DNA from: a virus
IMG/VR virus record: IMGVR_UViG_3300037502_001855
Span: 1-29,234 of that record
Length of the DNA: 29,234 nucleotides
Reading direction: 5' to 3' (one strand)
In this document: positions 22,195 through 28,139 of the stretch, piece after piece
Position numbering within the stretch: the first letter of the stretch is position 1
Layout: each line of letters begins with the position of its first letter
Notes under the pieces: generated by a model
Told to the model about the DNA's origin: nothing
What the model saw: the letters and a program-made list of their open reading frames with translations, nothing else
Database searches by the model: none
Position numbers and translations under genes: made by a program

Positions 22195-23009
22195 CCGTTG
22201 CTCCCGGGTTCGGGGAGGGTGCCGCGCCATGCGTAGAAAGCGTCAAGCGTCGCACCTTTCGCAAGCCAGCCGCACAGGGCGGTGCGCTGGTCGCGGGTCA
22301 TCTGGCTCGGCCGAGGCTTGCCGAGGTGGGTCAGGTAGGCGGCGATCTCGTCATAGTCGAGGCCGCGATCCCGCAGATATACGAAGAAGCCGGGACGGTC
22401 CGCTTCCCAGCTCTCATGGTGTGCGCGCGGTTCCGGCTCCGGGGTCACATCGACGACGACCGCCGCCGCGACCGGCTCGGCGCGTTCGACGACTTCCCGC
22501 ACCTTGGACTTCGGCGCGGCCGGCTGTTCCAGCTCTTCGGGATCGTACAACCCCATCAGAAGATCGGGGTAAACGTCCCGAGCCAGCGCCGCCTTCGCCC
22601 GTGCTCGCAACATCGACGCCGGGTGAGCGCGCCACGTCTCCTTGCTGGTTAGGCCGGCCGTCTTCGCGTCGGCGATGGTGTAGGTCAGACGCGACGGCGC
22701 CGGGTTGCCGACACGCTGCGTCTCGACCGTGCAGCTTGTCGGGCTGCTCTCGATGGTCGCGAAGTAAGCGCAGATGTCCTTCCTTCCGACACAGATCGCG
22801 ACCATGCCATCCGCGGACAACGTCGGGCGGCCGGAGACGACGTGGAAGGCTCGGAGGGACTGGGTGTAGGACAAGCCGAGGTCGCGGCCAGACATGGCGA
22901 TCATCAGGGCTTGAACGGGGTTCTTCGCGCCAAAGAATCCGGACTCTGCGGCGTGCTTCGCGAACTCTTTCAGTTCGGACATATCTCGGGGCTGGATGGC
23001 GGTTTCCAC
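22191..23009 (-). CDS. recT: RecT-like single-strand annealing protein
   Basis: A 272-residue recombinase that anneals complementary single strands. Matches to the RecT family pattern: ALMIAMSGRDLGLSYTQSL (34-52), a beta hairpin FHVVSGRPTLSADGMVAI, the region TYTIADAKTAGLTSKETWRAHP (about 109-130) and MLRARAKAALARDVYPDLLMGLYDPEEL (133-160). The C-terminal third is a linker followed by a helical domain (LDYDEIAAYLTHLGKPRPSQMTRDQ) as in many SSAPs. GTG 23009 is chosen because GGAGG lies 6 bases upstream, and it overlaps the stop of the small membrane peptide. No 5'-3' exonuclease partner is seen; the 3'-5' exonuclease downstream may act instead. Confidence 0.8.
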   Translation of the reverse strand: METAIQPRDMSELKEFAKHAAESGFFGAKNPVQALMIAMSGRDLGLSYTQSLRAFHVVSGRPTLSADGMVAICVGRKDICAYFATIESSPTSCTVETQRVGNPAPSRLTYTIADAKTAGLTSKETWRAHPASMLRARAKAALARDVYPDLLMGLYDPEELEQPAAPKSKVREVVERAEPVAAAVVVDVTPEPEPRAHHESWEADRPGFFVYLRDRGLDYDEIAAYLTHLGKPRPSQMTRDQRTALCGWLAKGATLDAFYAWRGTLPEPGSNG

Positions 23010-23101
23010 TAGTATCCTCCGGTCAACAGGATCAACCCGTGACAAACGTAAAGAGTGAAAGGAACAGCAATCAGGATGAAGCCGATGATGTCATCGCGCA
23101 T
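23009..23101 (-). CDS. 30-residue membrane peptide
   Basis: A very short gene, MRDDIIGFILIAVPFTLYVC and then HGLILLTGGY, nearly all of it one membrane helix with a charged N-terminus. GGAG stands 6 bases before ATG 23101. Its TAG overlaps the RecT-like gene's GTG, so the two are coupled. Micropeptides of this form in early phage operons often act on host membrane proteins, but here the role is unknown. Longer upstream readings in this frame lack a good start. Confidence 0.5.
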   Translation of the reverse strand: MRDDIIGFILIAVPFTLYVCHGLILLTGGY

Positions 23102-23166
23102 GGCAGTCTCCGAGACGCCGCCCCGTCGGAATACCAGAGGACGAGACGGCGCGTTCAGTGTGAGGA

Positions 23167-23343
23167 TCAGCGAACAGGGATGACGGCGTCGAAGGGCCAG
23201 GAATCCGTGTCGTGGTCGTCGAATCGGAGCCACAGGCACACGGTCTCAATGTCGACGATCTCGGCGTGCTCTCCAAACTCCGGCACATACACGCGGTCGC
23301 CGATGGCGAAGCGGGCGAGGGTCTCAGGGGTGGCGTCGGTCAT
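23167..23343 (-). CDS. 58-residue small acidic protein
   Basis: A complete small gene with ATG 23343 behind CCGGAGAGACACC. It encodes a start of MTDATPETLARFAIGDRVY, then VPEFGEHAEIVDIETVCLWL and RFDDHDTDSWPFDAVIPVR. The alternating beta pattern with GDRVYVPEFGE resembles small SH3-like barrels seen in phage accessory proteins. The start region (16 bases, CATGGTGTCTCTCCGG on the plus strand) is identical to that of the gene at 23719. The function is unknown. Confidence 0.62.
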   Translation of the reverse strand: MTDATPETLARFAIGDRVYVPEFGEHAEIVDIETVCLWLRFDDHDTDSWPFDAVIPVR

Positions 23344-23377
23344 GGTGTCTCTCCGGTATCGTGAGGTGAGGTGCGAA

Positions 23378-23719
23378 TCAGGCGACCACGAAGGCCGCGA
23401 TCTCGGCGGCGGTCATCTTCTCATTGTGCCGCACGTAGGCAGTATCGCAGCCAAGGGAAGCCGCGATCTCGTCGGCGAGGCGCCAGGCCTTCGCCTCAGA
23501 GTATACGCCACGCTCACGGATCGAGCCGTCGCCGCCGCGCAGGGTGCCGAGCAGGTTGCGGCGGCTCAGGCGCCACACCCACACACCGGCCCGAGTCTGG
23601 TGCGGAATGTACACCGCCGGGGCGAGCGGGGCGCCCTTGCCAGAGCCGCAGGGGATCTGGCGGACACAGATGATGCTCTTCGTGGTCGTCGTGGAGGTGG
23701 TGGAGGTCGTGGTCGTCAT
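23378..23719 (-). CDS. First gene of the leftward operon, function unknown
   Basis: A 113-residue protein with a Thr/Ser-only N-terminus (TTTTSTTSTTTT), then a beta-rich middle (VYIPHQTRAGVWVWRLSRRN) and a helical end (AKAWRLADEIAASLGC ... MTAAEIAAFVV). ATG 23719 follows CCGGAGAGACACC, the same 16-base initiation region as the next gene. It is the first gene behind the proposed leftward promoter. The low-complexity start may be a disordered tail. No family recognised. Confidence 0.6.
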   Translation of the reverse strand: MTTTTSTTSTTTTKSIICVRQIPCGSGKGAPLAPAVYIPHQTRAGVWVWRLSRRNLLGTLRGGDGSIRERGVYSEAKAWRLADEIAASLGCDTAYVRHNEKMTAAEIAAFVVA

Positions 23720-23764
23720 GGTGTCTCTCCGGCGGGGCGCTGGTTCCTCGCTCCCGGTGCCTGA

Positions 23765-23793
23765 CTAGTATCCACCCCTCGGACGGCGTGCAA
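23765..23793 (-). promoter_or_regulatory. Candidate leftward early promoter
   Basis: On the minus strand TTGCAC (complement of GTGCAA 23788-23793) lies 17 bases from TACTAG (complement of CTAGTA 23765-23770); GATACT at 23767-23772 is an alternative -10 with a 15-base gap. The -35 is the same as in the opposite promoter, and both match the operator half-site GTGCAA. The -10 is weak, so the promoter may need an activator. Confidence 0.4.
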
Positions 23794-23796
23794 GCG

Positions 23797-23818
23797 TTCG
23801 CACGAACATTCATGCGAA
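23797..23818. promoter_or_regulatory. Dyad operator in the divergent region
   Basis: TTCGCACGAA-CA-TTCATGCGAA is a 22-base inverted repeat: TTCGCACGAA against the complement TTCGCATGAA of the right arm, with one mismatch per arm. It lies midway between the two divergent transcription starts and fits a dimeric repressor such as the XRE-type protein at 23919. The binder is inferred. Confidence 0.5.
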
Positions 23819-23862
23819 TAGTCGCACAACGCAGCTTGCATGCCGATCAATCGTGAATCGTC

Positions 23863-23878
23863 GTGCAATACCTTGCAC
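23863..23878. promoter_or_regulatory. Palindromic operator over the rightward -35 box
   Basis: GTGCAA-TACC-TTGCAC is a perfect 16-base dyad (6-4-6). Its right arm TTGCAC is the -35 of the rightward promoter, so a bound protein would block RNA polymerase. GTGCAA also occurs at 23788-23793 and the related GCTTGCATGC at 23834-23843. A shared operator for the divergent switch is the simplest reading. Confidence 0.55.
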
Positions 23879-23901
23879 AGGGCACGCGGCGGGTGTATGA
23901 T
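23873..23901 (+). promoter_or_regulatory. Rightward early promoter of the XRE-type gene
   Basis: TTGCAC 23873-23878, a 17-base spacer and TATGAT 23896-23901 form a good sigma70-type promoter. Transcription should begin near 23908, only about 10 bases before ATG 23919, with GGGG as ribosome binding site. The -35 sits in a dyad operator, suggesting autoregulation. Confidence 0.65.
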
Positions 23902-23918
23902 GTGGACATGGGGGAACG

Positions 23919-24167
23919 ATGTTCGCTGACAGATTGAGGGCGGCAATGACGGAGAGAGGCTGGAGCGCCATGGACCTCGCGGCGAGGATGGAGGGCGTCG
24001 CGTCGCGGCGGACTGTCTATGAGTGGATAGCCGGGAACCGCGCCCCTAGCCTCGTGGCGCTCGTGGCGCTGCTAGACGCCCTAGGAGTCGAGCGCGCGTC
24101 AGCGGCCGCCGTGGCGTGGCAGGATGACGCAGCGCGGGCCAGTGCCGCTCGTGTGAGCGACCGATGA
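23919..24167 (+). CDS. XRE-family helix-turn-helix regulator (Cro or repressor type)
   Basis: An 82-residue DNA-binding protein. It shows an HTH_3 pattern: ADRLRAAMTERGWSAMDLAARM (helices 1-2), VASRRTVYEWIAGNRAPSLVALV (turn and recognition helix) and LLDALGVE. The C-terminus is only a short Ala/Arg tail, with no LexA-type peptidase domain, so cleavage control is unlikely. It faces the divergent promoters with dyad operators and probably binds them. Cro-like or immunity function cannot be told apart here; no integrase is present. The next gene starts in an ATGA overlap. Confidence 0.82.
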   Translation: MFADRLRAAMTERGWSAMDLAARMEGVASRRTVYEWIAGNRAPSLVALVALLDALGVERASAAAVAWQDDAARASAARVSDR

Positions 24168-24403
24168 GGCACAGTCCATGGCCGTGGCGGGTCGAGGGTG
24201 TCATCTCGCCAGAGATCCGGGACGCGAACGGGGCGGCGGTCGCGCTGCTCCACGGCGACCGCCGGAACGTGCGCCTCATCGCGCACGCGCCCGACCTGCT
24301 CGCGTTCGTTCGGCGGGTCCATCGGGCCGAGGAGCCGGGCGAGTGGGAGAGACTGCGGAACGACGCGGACGACTTGATCCGTGATTGCGGGGAGGTTCCA
24401 TGA
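24164..24403 (+). CDS. Conserved small phage protein (HTPGPWxV-like)
   Basis: A 79-residue protein starting in an ATGA overlap. Its start (RHSPWPWRVEG), middle (IRDANGAAVALLHG) and ARLIAxAPDLL-like segment (VRLIAHAPDLLAFVRRVH) match a very common phage family whose function is not known. The C-terminal 20 residues are acidic and helical. The next gene also starts in an ATGA overlap, so it belongs to the same early rightward operon. Confidence 0.7.
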   Translation: MRHSPWPWRVEGVISPEIRDANGAAVALLHGDRRNVRLIAHAPDLLAFVRRVHRAEEPGEWERLRNDADDLIRDCGEVP

Positions 24404-24537
24404 CCATCCGAGATGCGATCCGCCTCTCATACGGCGCCGCCGAGCGGTACATCGGCGACACCGACCGCGCGATCCTTGCGGCGTTGATCATCTGGGCCTA
24501 TCAGGGCCCGAGCTGGTTTCAGGTGGGTGAGGCATGA
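24400..24537 (+). CDS. 45-residue small protein
   Basis: A short gene with ATGA overlaps on both sides (starts 24400, stop 24535-24537). It encodes MTIRDAIRLSYGAAERYIGD, then TDRAILAALIIWAYQGPSWF and QVGEA. The middle is hydrophobic (AILAALIIWAY) but too short to be sure of membrane insertion; it may be a helix packing on another protein. The function is unknown. The tight coupling supports it. Confidence 0.55.
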   Translation: MTIRDAIRLSYGAAERYIGDTDRAILAALIIWAYQGPSWFQVGEA

Positions 24538-24809
24538 TCAGGCGGAAGACGGTCGAGGAATACCGCGAAGAATACAAGGAGCTCGCGAACTCGTGGCTGG
24601 CGAACGGTCCGGGGACGCGCGCCGAGTTCGACGCCCTGACTCGCGAGCTGGCGGACCAGCGACACGGCCGGCTCGAGACCCACAGGCCGGTCGACCTGGT
24701 CGCGGCGGCGCGGTTCATCTCGCTTAGCCGGAGCAACCCGGGCTACGCGCGCTGGTACAAATTGTGGCGGGAGATCGTGGCGACGCGAACCGCACAGGAG
24801 ACGCCATGA
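24534..24809 (+). CDS. Small early protein, function unknown
   Basis: A 91-residue charged protein. The N-terminal half is helical (VEEYREEYKELANSWLANG, then RAEFDALTRELADQRHGRL), possibly coiled-coil; the C-terminal half has RPVDLVAAARFISLSRSNPGYARWYKLW. ATGA overlaps couple it to both neighbours, the downstream one being the RuvC-like resolvase. It could be a partner in DNA processing but no family is recognised. Confidence 0.6.
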   Translation: MIRRKTVEEYREEYKELANSWLANGPGTRAEFDALTRELADQRHGRLETHRPVDLVAAARFISLSRSNPGYARWYKLWREIVATRTAQETP

Positions 24810-25273
24810 TCCTCGGCATCGATCCGGGCCTGTCATGCGGGTGGGCGATCATCGGAGCAGGCGACCGGCGCGTCGGCTCCGGCGCGTGGGATCTCTCGGT
24901 TCGCTCGCGGTGGGAAGGCGCCGGCGTCGGATGGCTCCGGCTCCAGCACAGCTTGCAGGTCATCCTCGGCGCGCACCAGATCGAGGCCATCGGGTACGAA
25001 GAGGTCCGCCGCCATGCCGGGACGGATGCGGCGCACGTCTATGGGGCGATCGTGGGCGTGATTCAGTACGTCGCCGAGGCGCGGTCGGTGCCCTACACGT
25101 CAATCCCGGTCGGGACGGTCAAGCGCACGGCGACCGGCAAGGGCAACGCTGGGAAGGACGAGATGATCGCGGCGGTGCTGTCCAGGTGGGGACATCGCTG
25201 CGAGACGGATGACGAAGCTGACGCACACTGGGTCGCAGTCGCGACCGCACGAGAGATCGGGAGGCGAGGATGA
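24806..25273 (+). CDS. RuvC-like Holliday junction resolvase
   Basis: A 155-residue RNase H-fold nuclease that cuts four-way junctions, expected to clear recombination intermediates before packaging. Catalytic acids are visible: Asp6 in LGIDPGLS, Glu65/66 in YEEV, and the C-terminal DDEADAHWVA with Asp136 and Asp139. The basic region TVKRTATGKGNAGKDEM (104-120) matches the RuvC substrate-binding segment. ATG 24806 overlaps the previous stop as ATGA; the open frame further upstream is shadow. It works logically with the RecT-like protein of the opposite operon. Confidence 0.87.
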   Translation: MILGIDPGLSCGWAIIGAGDRRVGSGAWDLSVRSRWEGAGVGWLRLQHSLQVILGAHQIEAIGYEEVRRHAGTDAAHVYGAIVGVIQYVAEARSVPYTSIPVGTVKRTATGKGNAGKDEMIAAVLSRWGHRCETDDEADAHWVAVATAREIGRRG

Positions 25274-25518
25274 CCGGAAAGACGCCCTACATCGTGGGGC
25301 ATAGGTACTTCATGGTGATCGGCGAGTGGCTGTCCGTCACGGCGCGGATCGTGTGGGTCGGCTCCGATGAGCTGGTCTGCGATGAGGTCAAGTCGATCGG
25401 ATCGGACGCGAAGTGGTCAACCACGGCAATCGCACGGCGATACTTCATCGAACCGTGCTCGGAGCAGATCGTCGTGAGGCGCGCGGCCGTCGACCTCGCG
25501 GTCGAGGTGCTGCCATGA
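25270..25518 (+). CDS. Small beta-rich early protein
   Basis: An 82-residue protein in an ATGA overlap with the resolvase gene. Strands: GHRYFMVIGEWLSVTARIVWV, ELVCDEVKSIGSD, then a small helix (STTAIARRYFIEPC) and the strand IVVRRAAVDLAVEVLP. The pattern recalls a common small phage family that has an aromatic first strand and a final LP; the function is unknown there too. The next gene starts in ATGATG at its stop. Confidence 0.55.
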   Translation: MTGKTPYIVGHRYFMVIGEWLSVTARIVWVGSDELVCDEVKSIGSDAKWSTTAIARRYFIEPCSEQIVVRRAAVDLAVEVLP

Positions 25519-25868
25519 TGGTCCCGGACTGGGTCGAGCCGTTGGGTCGGCGCGCGGTCGCGGCGCCGGCGTGGCAGTGGGTCTCGGGGATGATGATCCT
25601 CGGCGGCGAGAAGGTCTTCGAGCGGTATATGTTCTCGCCCGGTGTCGAACCTCCGGCGGGATACCCGAACCTTGACGACCCGGCGACGTTCGGGGCGATG
25701 GTCGCTCTGGTTCGGCTCGTCCGGCGGGAGTCGATCGGGTACGTCGCGCCGGTCGCCGAGCGCGGGTACGTGTGGTTCGCGCACCAGCATTGCCGAGGTC
25801 AGGTCGAGGCGGACACGCCGGCCGAATGTGTGGTCAGGGCGCTCGAAGCGGTGAACAACCAGCGCTGA
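25515..25868 (+). CDS. Unknown protein, paralogue of the gene at 28701
   Basis: A 117-residue protein; ATG 25515 overlaps the previous stop and ATG 25518 is also possible. Features: a Trp-rich start (PDWVEPLGRRAVAAPAWQWVSGM), YPNLDDPATFGAMVALVRLV, and an end EADTPAECVVRALEAVN. The same three blocks occur in the 28701 product (KGWRWLPGM, LPDLGDAATRGCVLELVRMA, ATEADALIAALEAA). The WxWxxGM ... PDLxDxAT pattern is frequent in small phage proteins of unknown function. Having two copies in a small genome suggests a useful role. Confidence 0.62.
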   Translation: MMVPDWVEPLGRRAVAAPAWQWVSGMMILGGEKVFERYMFSPGVEPPAGYPNLDDPATFGAMVALVRLVRRESIGYVAPVAERGYVWFAHQHCRGQVEADTPAECVVRALEAVNNQR

Positions 25869-25895
25869 CGCGGTAGCATGGTGTCAGGAGATACC

Positions 25896-26177
25896 ATGGC
25901 GCACGACGACGAGAAGACCGACCCGCATCGAAACCGACCGACCGGGAAGAACACGCTGGCCGTGGAGAAACAGAAGCTCCTCCTCGAACAACGGCGAATC
26001 GAGCTGGCCGCCGAGGATCGGGCGCGCGATGACCGCCGGGCGATGGTTCGGCAGCTCATCGCGGCCGTCGTCGTGATCGTGGCGCTCGCTCTCATCGGCG
26101 CGGCCCTGTACTGGGGGCGGTCGTTCTCGTTCTCGGGGCTCGGCATCGAGGCGACGACGCACGGCGGCAACTTGTAA
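25896..26177 (+). CDS. Single-span membrane protein
   Basis: A 93-residue protein with AGGAG 6 bases before ATG 25896; the in-frame ATG at 25878 is less well placed. Residues 1-52 are highly charged and helical (EKQKLLLEQRRIELAAEDRARDD), then a membrane helix at about 53-73 (QLIAAVVVIVALALIGAALYW) and a short outer tail. A charged coil plus one span may anchor a complex at the membrane or act as a lysis or exclusion protein. The early location makes a second holin less likely, though not excluded. Confidence 0.6.
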   Translation: MAHDDEKTDPHRNRPTGKNTLAVEKQKLLLEQRRIELAAEDRARDDRRAMVRQLIAAVVVIVALALIGAALYWGRSFSFSGLGIEATTHGGNL

Positions 26178-26205
26178 GTCATGCTTACAGGTTCGGGCGT
26201 GGGCC

Positions 26206-26235
26206 TTGACGCGGTTGGTCGAGGTCTGGTATGCT
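26206..26235 (+). promoter_or_regulatory. Promoter of the helicase gene
   Basis: TTGACG 26206-26211, an 18-base spacer and TATGCT 26230-26235, with TGG just before the -10 (extended -10). This is the best match to sigma70 consensus in the window. Transcription should start near 26242, giving an 87-base leader that is highly structured. Confidence 0.72.
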
Positions 26236-26243
26236 GGGTGTGC

Positions 26244-26323
26244 CTCCTCGGCGCCGGAGTAGCTATCCGGCCGCGTCGCCCCATCACGGGGCGGCGCTTC
26301 CCGAGAAGGCGAAGAACGAGGAG
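26244..26323 (+). promoter_or_regulatory. Structured leader of the helicase gene that buries its ribosome binding site
   Basis: CTCCTCG 26244-26250 is perfectly complementary to CGAGGAG 26317-26323, which contains the ribosome binding site of the gene at 26329. Between them are hairpin B, GCCGGA 26253-26258 with TCCGGC 26266-26271, and hairpin C, GCGTCGCCCC 26273-26282 with GGGGCGGCGC 26288-26297 (10 pairs, one G-U, loop ATCAC). The transcript starts just before the anti-site strand, so the fold can form at once. The overall plan resembles the leader of the capsid gene. A regulatory role is inferred. Confidence 0.6.
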
Positions 26324-26328
26324 ATAGC

Positions 26329-27837
26329 ATGGAACTAGCACCGGGCGACGTGGCTCTCGCAGCCGCGCGCCGACTCGCAGAGGCGATCCGAGTGCCGGGC
26401 GCCGACTACACCGCCGCCGTCCGCGCATTCCTCGCCGCTCCGGGCGTCGCCGAGGACCTCGAGTACCTCGGCGAGCGTAAGGGGTGGCGAGAACTCTCCG
26501 CCGAGCTGCGACTCGTGCCTATCGTTTGGCGGGCGTTATCACCGCTGGTCCGACCACGTCGCACGTCAGAGGATCGGGCGGCGCGCATCGAGATCCAGAT
26601 CGAGCGGGCGATCGCACCAAATGCCATCGGCGAGGGGCCGGTGGTGAGTATGATGCAGCGCGGTCGACCCCGCGAAGACGGGTCCGCGCAACTATCAAGA
26701 AATCCTTTCAACTTGGGAATCATCCTGACGCATGACTCGCGCTGGAAGGGGAGGATCCGGCTCAACGAGTTCAGGGCCGACGAGGAGATCCTAGACTGCG
26801 GCCGGTGGCGCGGCCTAACCGACGTGGACGCGATCAAGGTTCAGCGCTGGGTCTCAGCGGAATATCGCCTCGACTACCAGACGGCGACGGTTCATGAGCA
26901 GCTCATCGGAGTGGCGCACGAACATCGCCGGCACCCGGTCAGGGACTACCTCCAATCGCTGCTCTGGGACGGCACGAAGCGCATGGACTCGTGGCTCGGC
27001 GACGTGTTCGGCGTCGAGCCGACCGTCGGAGCACATCGCGTCGGGCGGGCGTGGCTTATCTCGATGGTCGCGCGCATCATGTCGCCCGGATGCAAGGTCG
27101 ACACCGTCCCGATCCTCATCGGGAAACAGGGGCTCCGGAAGTCGACGACGCTGCGGGCGATGATGCCGGACGCGGCGTGGTTCAGCGACAGCGACATCCC
27201 GCTCCACCACAGTCAGGACAAGTATCAGGTGATCCAAGGCGTCTGGTTGTACGAGATCGCCGAGTTCGACCGGTTCACCTCGAAGGCCGACGCCGCCGAG
27301 GTCAAAGCCTACGTCTCGAGTCAGCGCGACACGTTCCGGCGCTCGCATGGTCGACGGGTGGCGAGCGTTGATCGCCAAGTCGTGTTCGCGGGGAGCACGA
27401 ACGCCGCCGAGTTCCTCGTCGATGCGACGGGTAGCCGGCGGTACTGGCCTCTCGTCTGTGCGAAGGCCGACCCCGATGTGATGCGCGAGCTGCGTGACCA
27501 GCTCTGGGCCGAAGCGGTCGCGGCCTATGAGTCGGGGGAGTCGTGGTGGTTATCGTCCGACGTCGCCGCCGAGGTTGCCGAGATGGCCGACGAGTTCCGG
27601 GTCGGCGACCCATGGGATGAACCGTTAGCCGCTTGGCTCGCCGAGCAAACCGCGACCGCCCGGATGTCGGGGTTGATCATGGCCGACATCCTCGCGAACG
27701 CGGTCGGGACTCCGATCGGGGTGGCGACGAAGCGCGAACAGGGGCGGGCGGGCGCCATTATGGTGCGGCTCGGGTGGGTGAAGAAGAAGAGGAAACACGA
27801 CGTCCGGTGGTTCCCGCCGGCGGGTGGACACCTATGA
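26329..27837 (+). CDS. VapE/D5-type replicative helicase (primase-helicase family)
   Basis: A 502-residue SF3-like ATPase of the virulence-associated E family, expected to open and unwind the phage origin. Visible motifs: NPFNLGIILTHD (125-136), RHPVRDYLQSLLWDG (201-215) that opens the VapE domain, Walker A GKQGLRKST (265-273), Walker B VWLYEIAEFD (305-314), sensor GSTN (355-358) and GSRRYWPL (368-375), the typical arginine region. The N-terminal 120 residues do not show a clear primase zinc finger, so priming ability is uncertain. GAGGAG is 5 bases from ATG 26329 but can be masked by the leader. The iteron array follows its stop. Confidence 0.88.
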   Translation: MELAPGDVALAAARRLAEAIRVPGADYTAAVRAFLAAPGVAEDLEYLGERKGWRELSAELRLVPIVWRALSPLVRPRRTSEDRAARIEIQIERAIAPNAIGEGPVVSMMQRGRPREDGSAQLSRNPFNLGIILTHDSRWKGRIRLNEFRADEEILDCGRWRGLTDVDAIKVQRWVSAEYRLDYQTATVHEQLIGVAHEHRRHPVRDYLQSLLWDGTKRMDSWLGDVFGVEPTVGAHRVGRAWLISMVARIMSPGCKVDTVPILIGKQGLRKSTTLRAMMPDAAWFSDSDIPLHHSQDKYQVIQGVWLYEIAEFDRFTSKADAAEVKAYVSSQRDTFRRSHGRRVASVDRQVVFAGSTNAAEFLVDATGSRRYWPLVCAKADPDVMRELRDQLWAEAVAAYESGESWWLSSDVAAEVAEMADEFRVGDPWDEPLAAWLAEQTATARMSGLIMADILANAVGTPIGVATKREQGRAGAIMVRLGWVKKKRKHDVRWFPPAGGHL

Positions 27838-28139
27838 GGGGGGTGTCCACCGGGGTGTCCACCCGAAAGGGTGCGGTGTATCTATATGGTGGACAGGTGG
27901 ACACCTGTGGACACCTATACGCACACATAAGAGAAATCCCATGTGTGGCGCGCGCGCACACACGACAACACACACGGCCTACATGCACGACTGAGGTGTC
28001 CACACCTGTCCACCCTCGGCGGAAGCGAGCTAACATCGCCAGCAATCGCGCAACGAAGGGGTGTCCACCTAGGTGTCCACCGGGGTGTCCACCGGGTAGG
28101 GGTGTCCATCGGGGTGTCCATCGCGATGGGGTGTCCATC
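27823..28139. repeat. Iteron-like array of GGTGTCCACC decamers
   Basis: Direct copies of GGTGTCCACC (or one-base variants) lie at 27842, 27854, 27995, 28005, 28060, 28072, 28084, 28101, 28113 and 28130, the last three as GGTGTCCATC. Inverted copies (GGTGGACACC type) lie at 27823, 27888, 27896 and 27906. One further copy is at 28678 inside the next gene's end. Typical steps are 12 and 17 bases. The unit is nearly palindromic, GGTG-NN-CACC. Spacers of 2-7 bases rule out CRISPR. Confidence 0.85.

Noticed and set aside
23091-23288. 65-residue minus-strand frame beside the 58-residue gene
   Set aside because: Ser/Thr/Arg-rich shadow; the 58-residue frame has the ribosome binding site and a protein-like sequence.
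22139-23764. 541-residue open frame on the plus strand opposite the RecT operon
   Set aside because: Arg/Ser-rich shadow of several well-supported minus-strand genes with good starts.
26171-26191. Hairpin TGTAAG-TCATG-CTTACA over the stop of the membrane protein gene as a terminator
   Set aside because: A real dyad, but weak and without a T-tract; I cannot support termination.
27842-28139. CRISPR array
   Set aside because: Repeats are 10 bases, in both orientations, with spacers of only a few bases.
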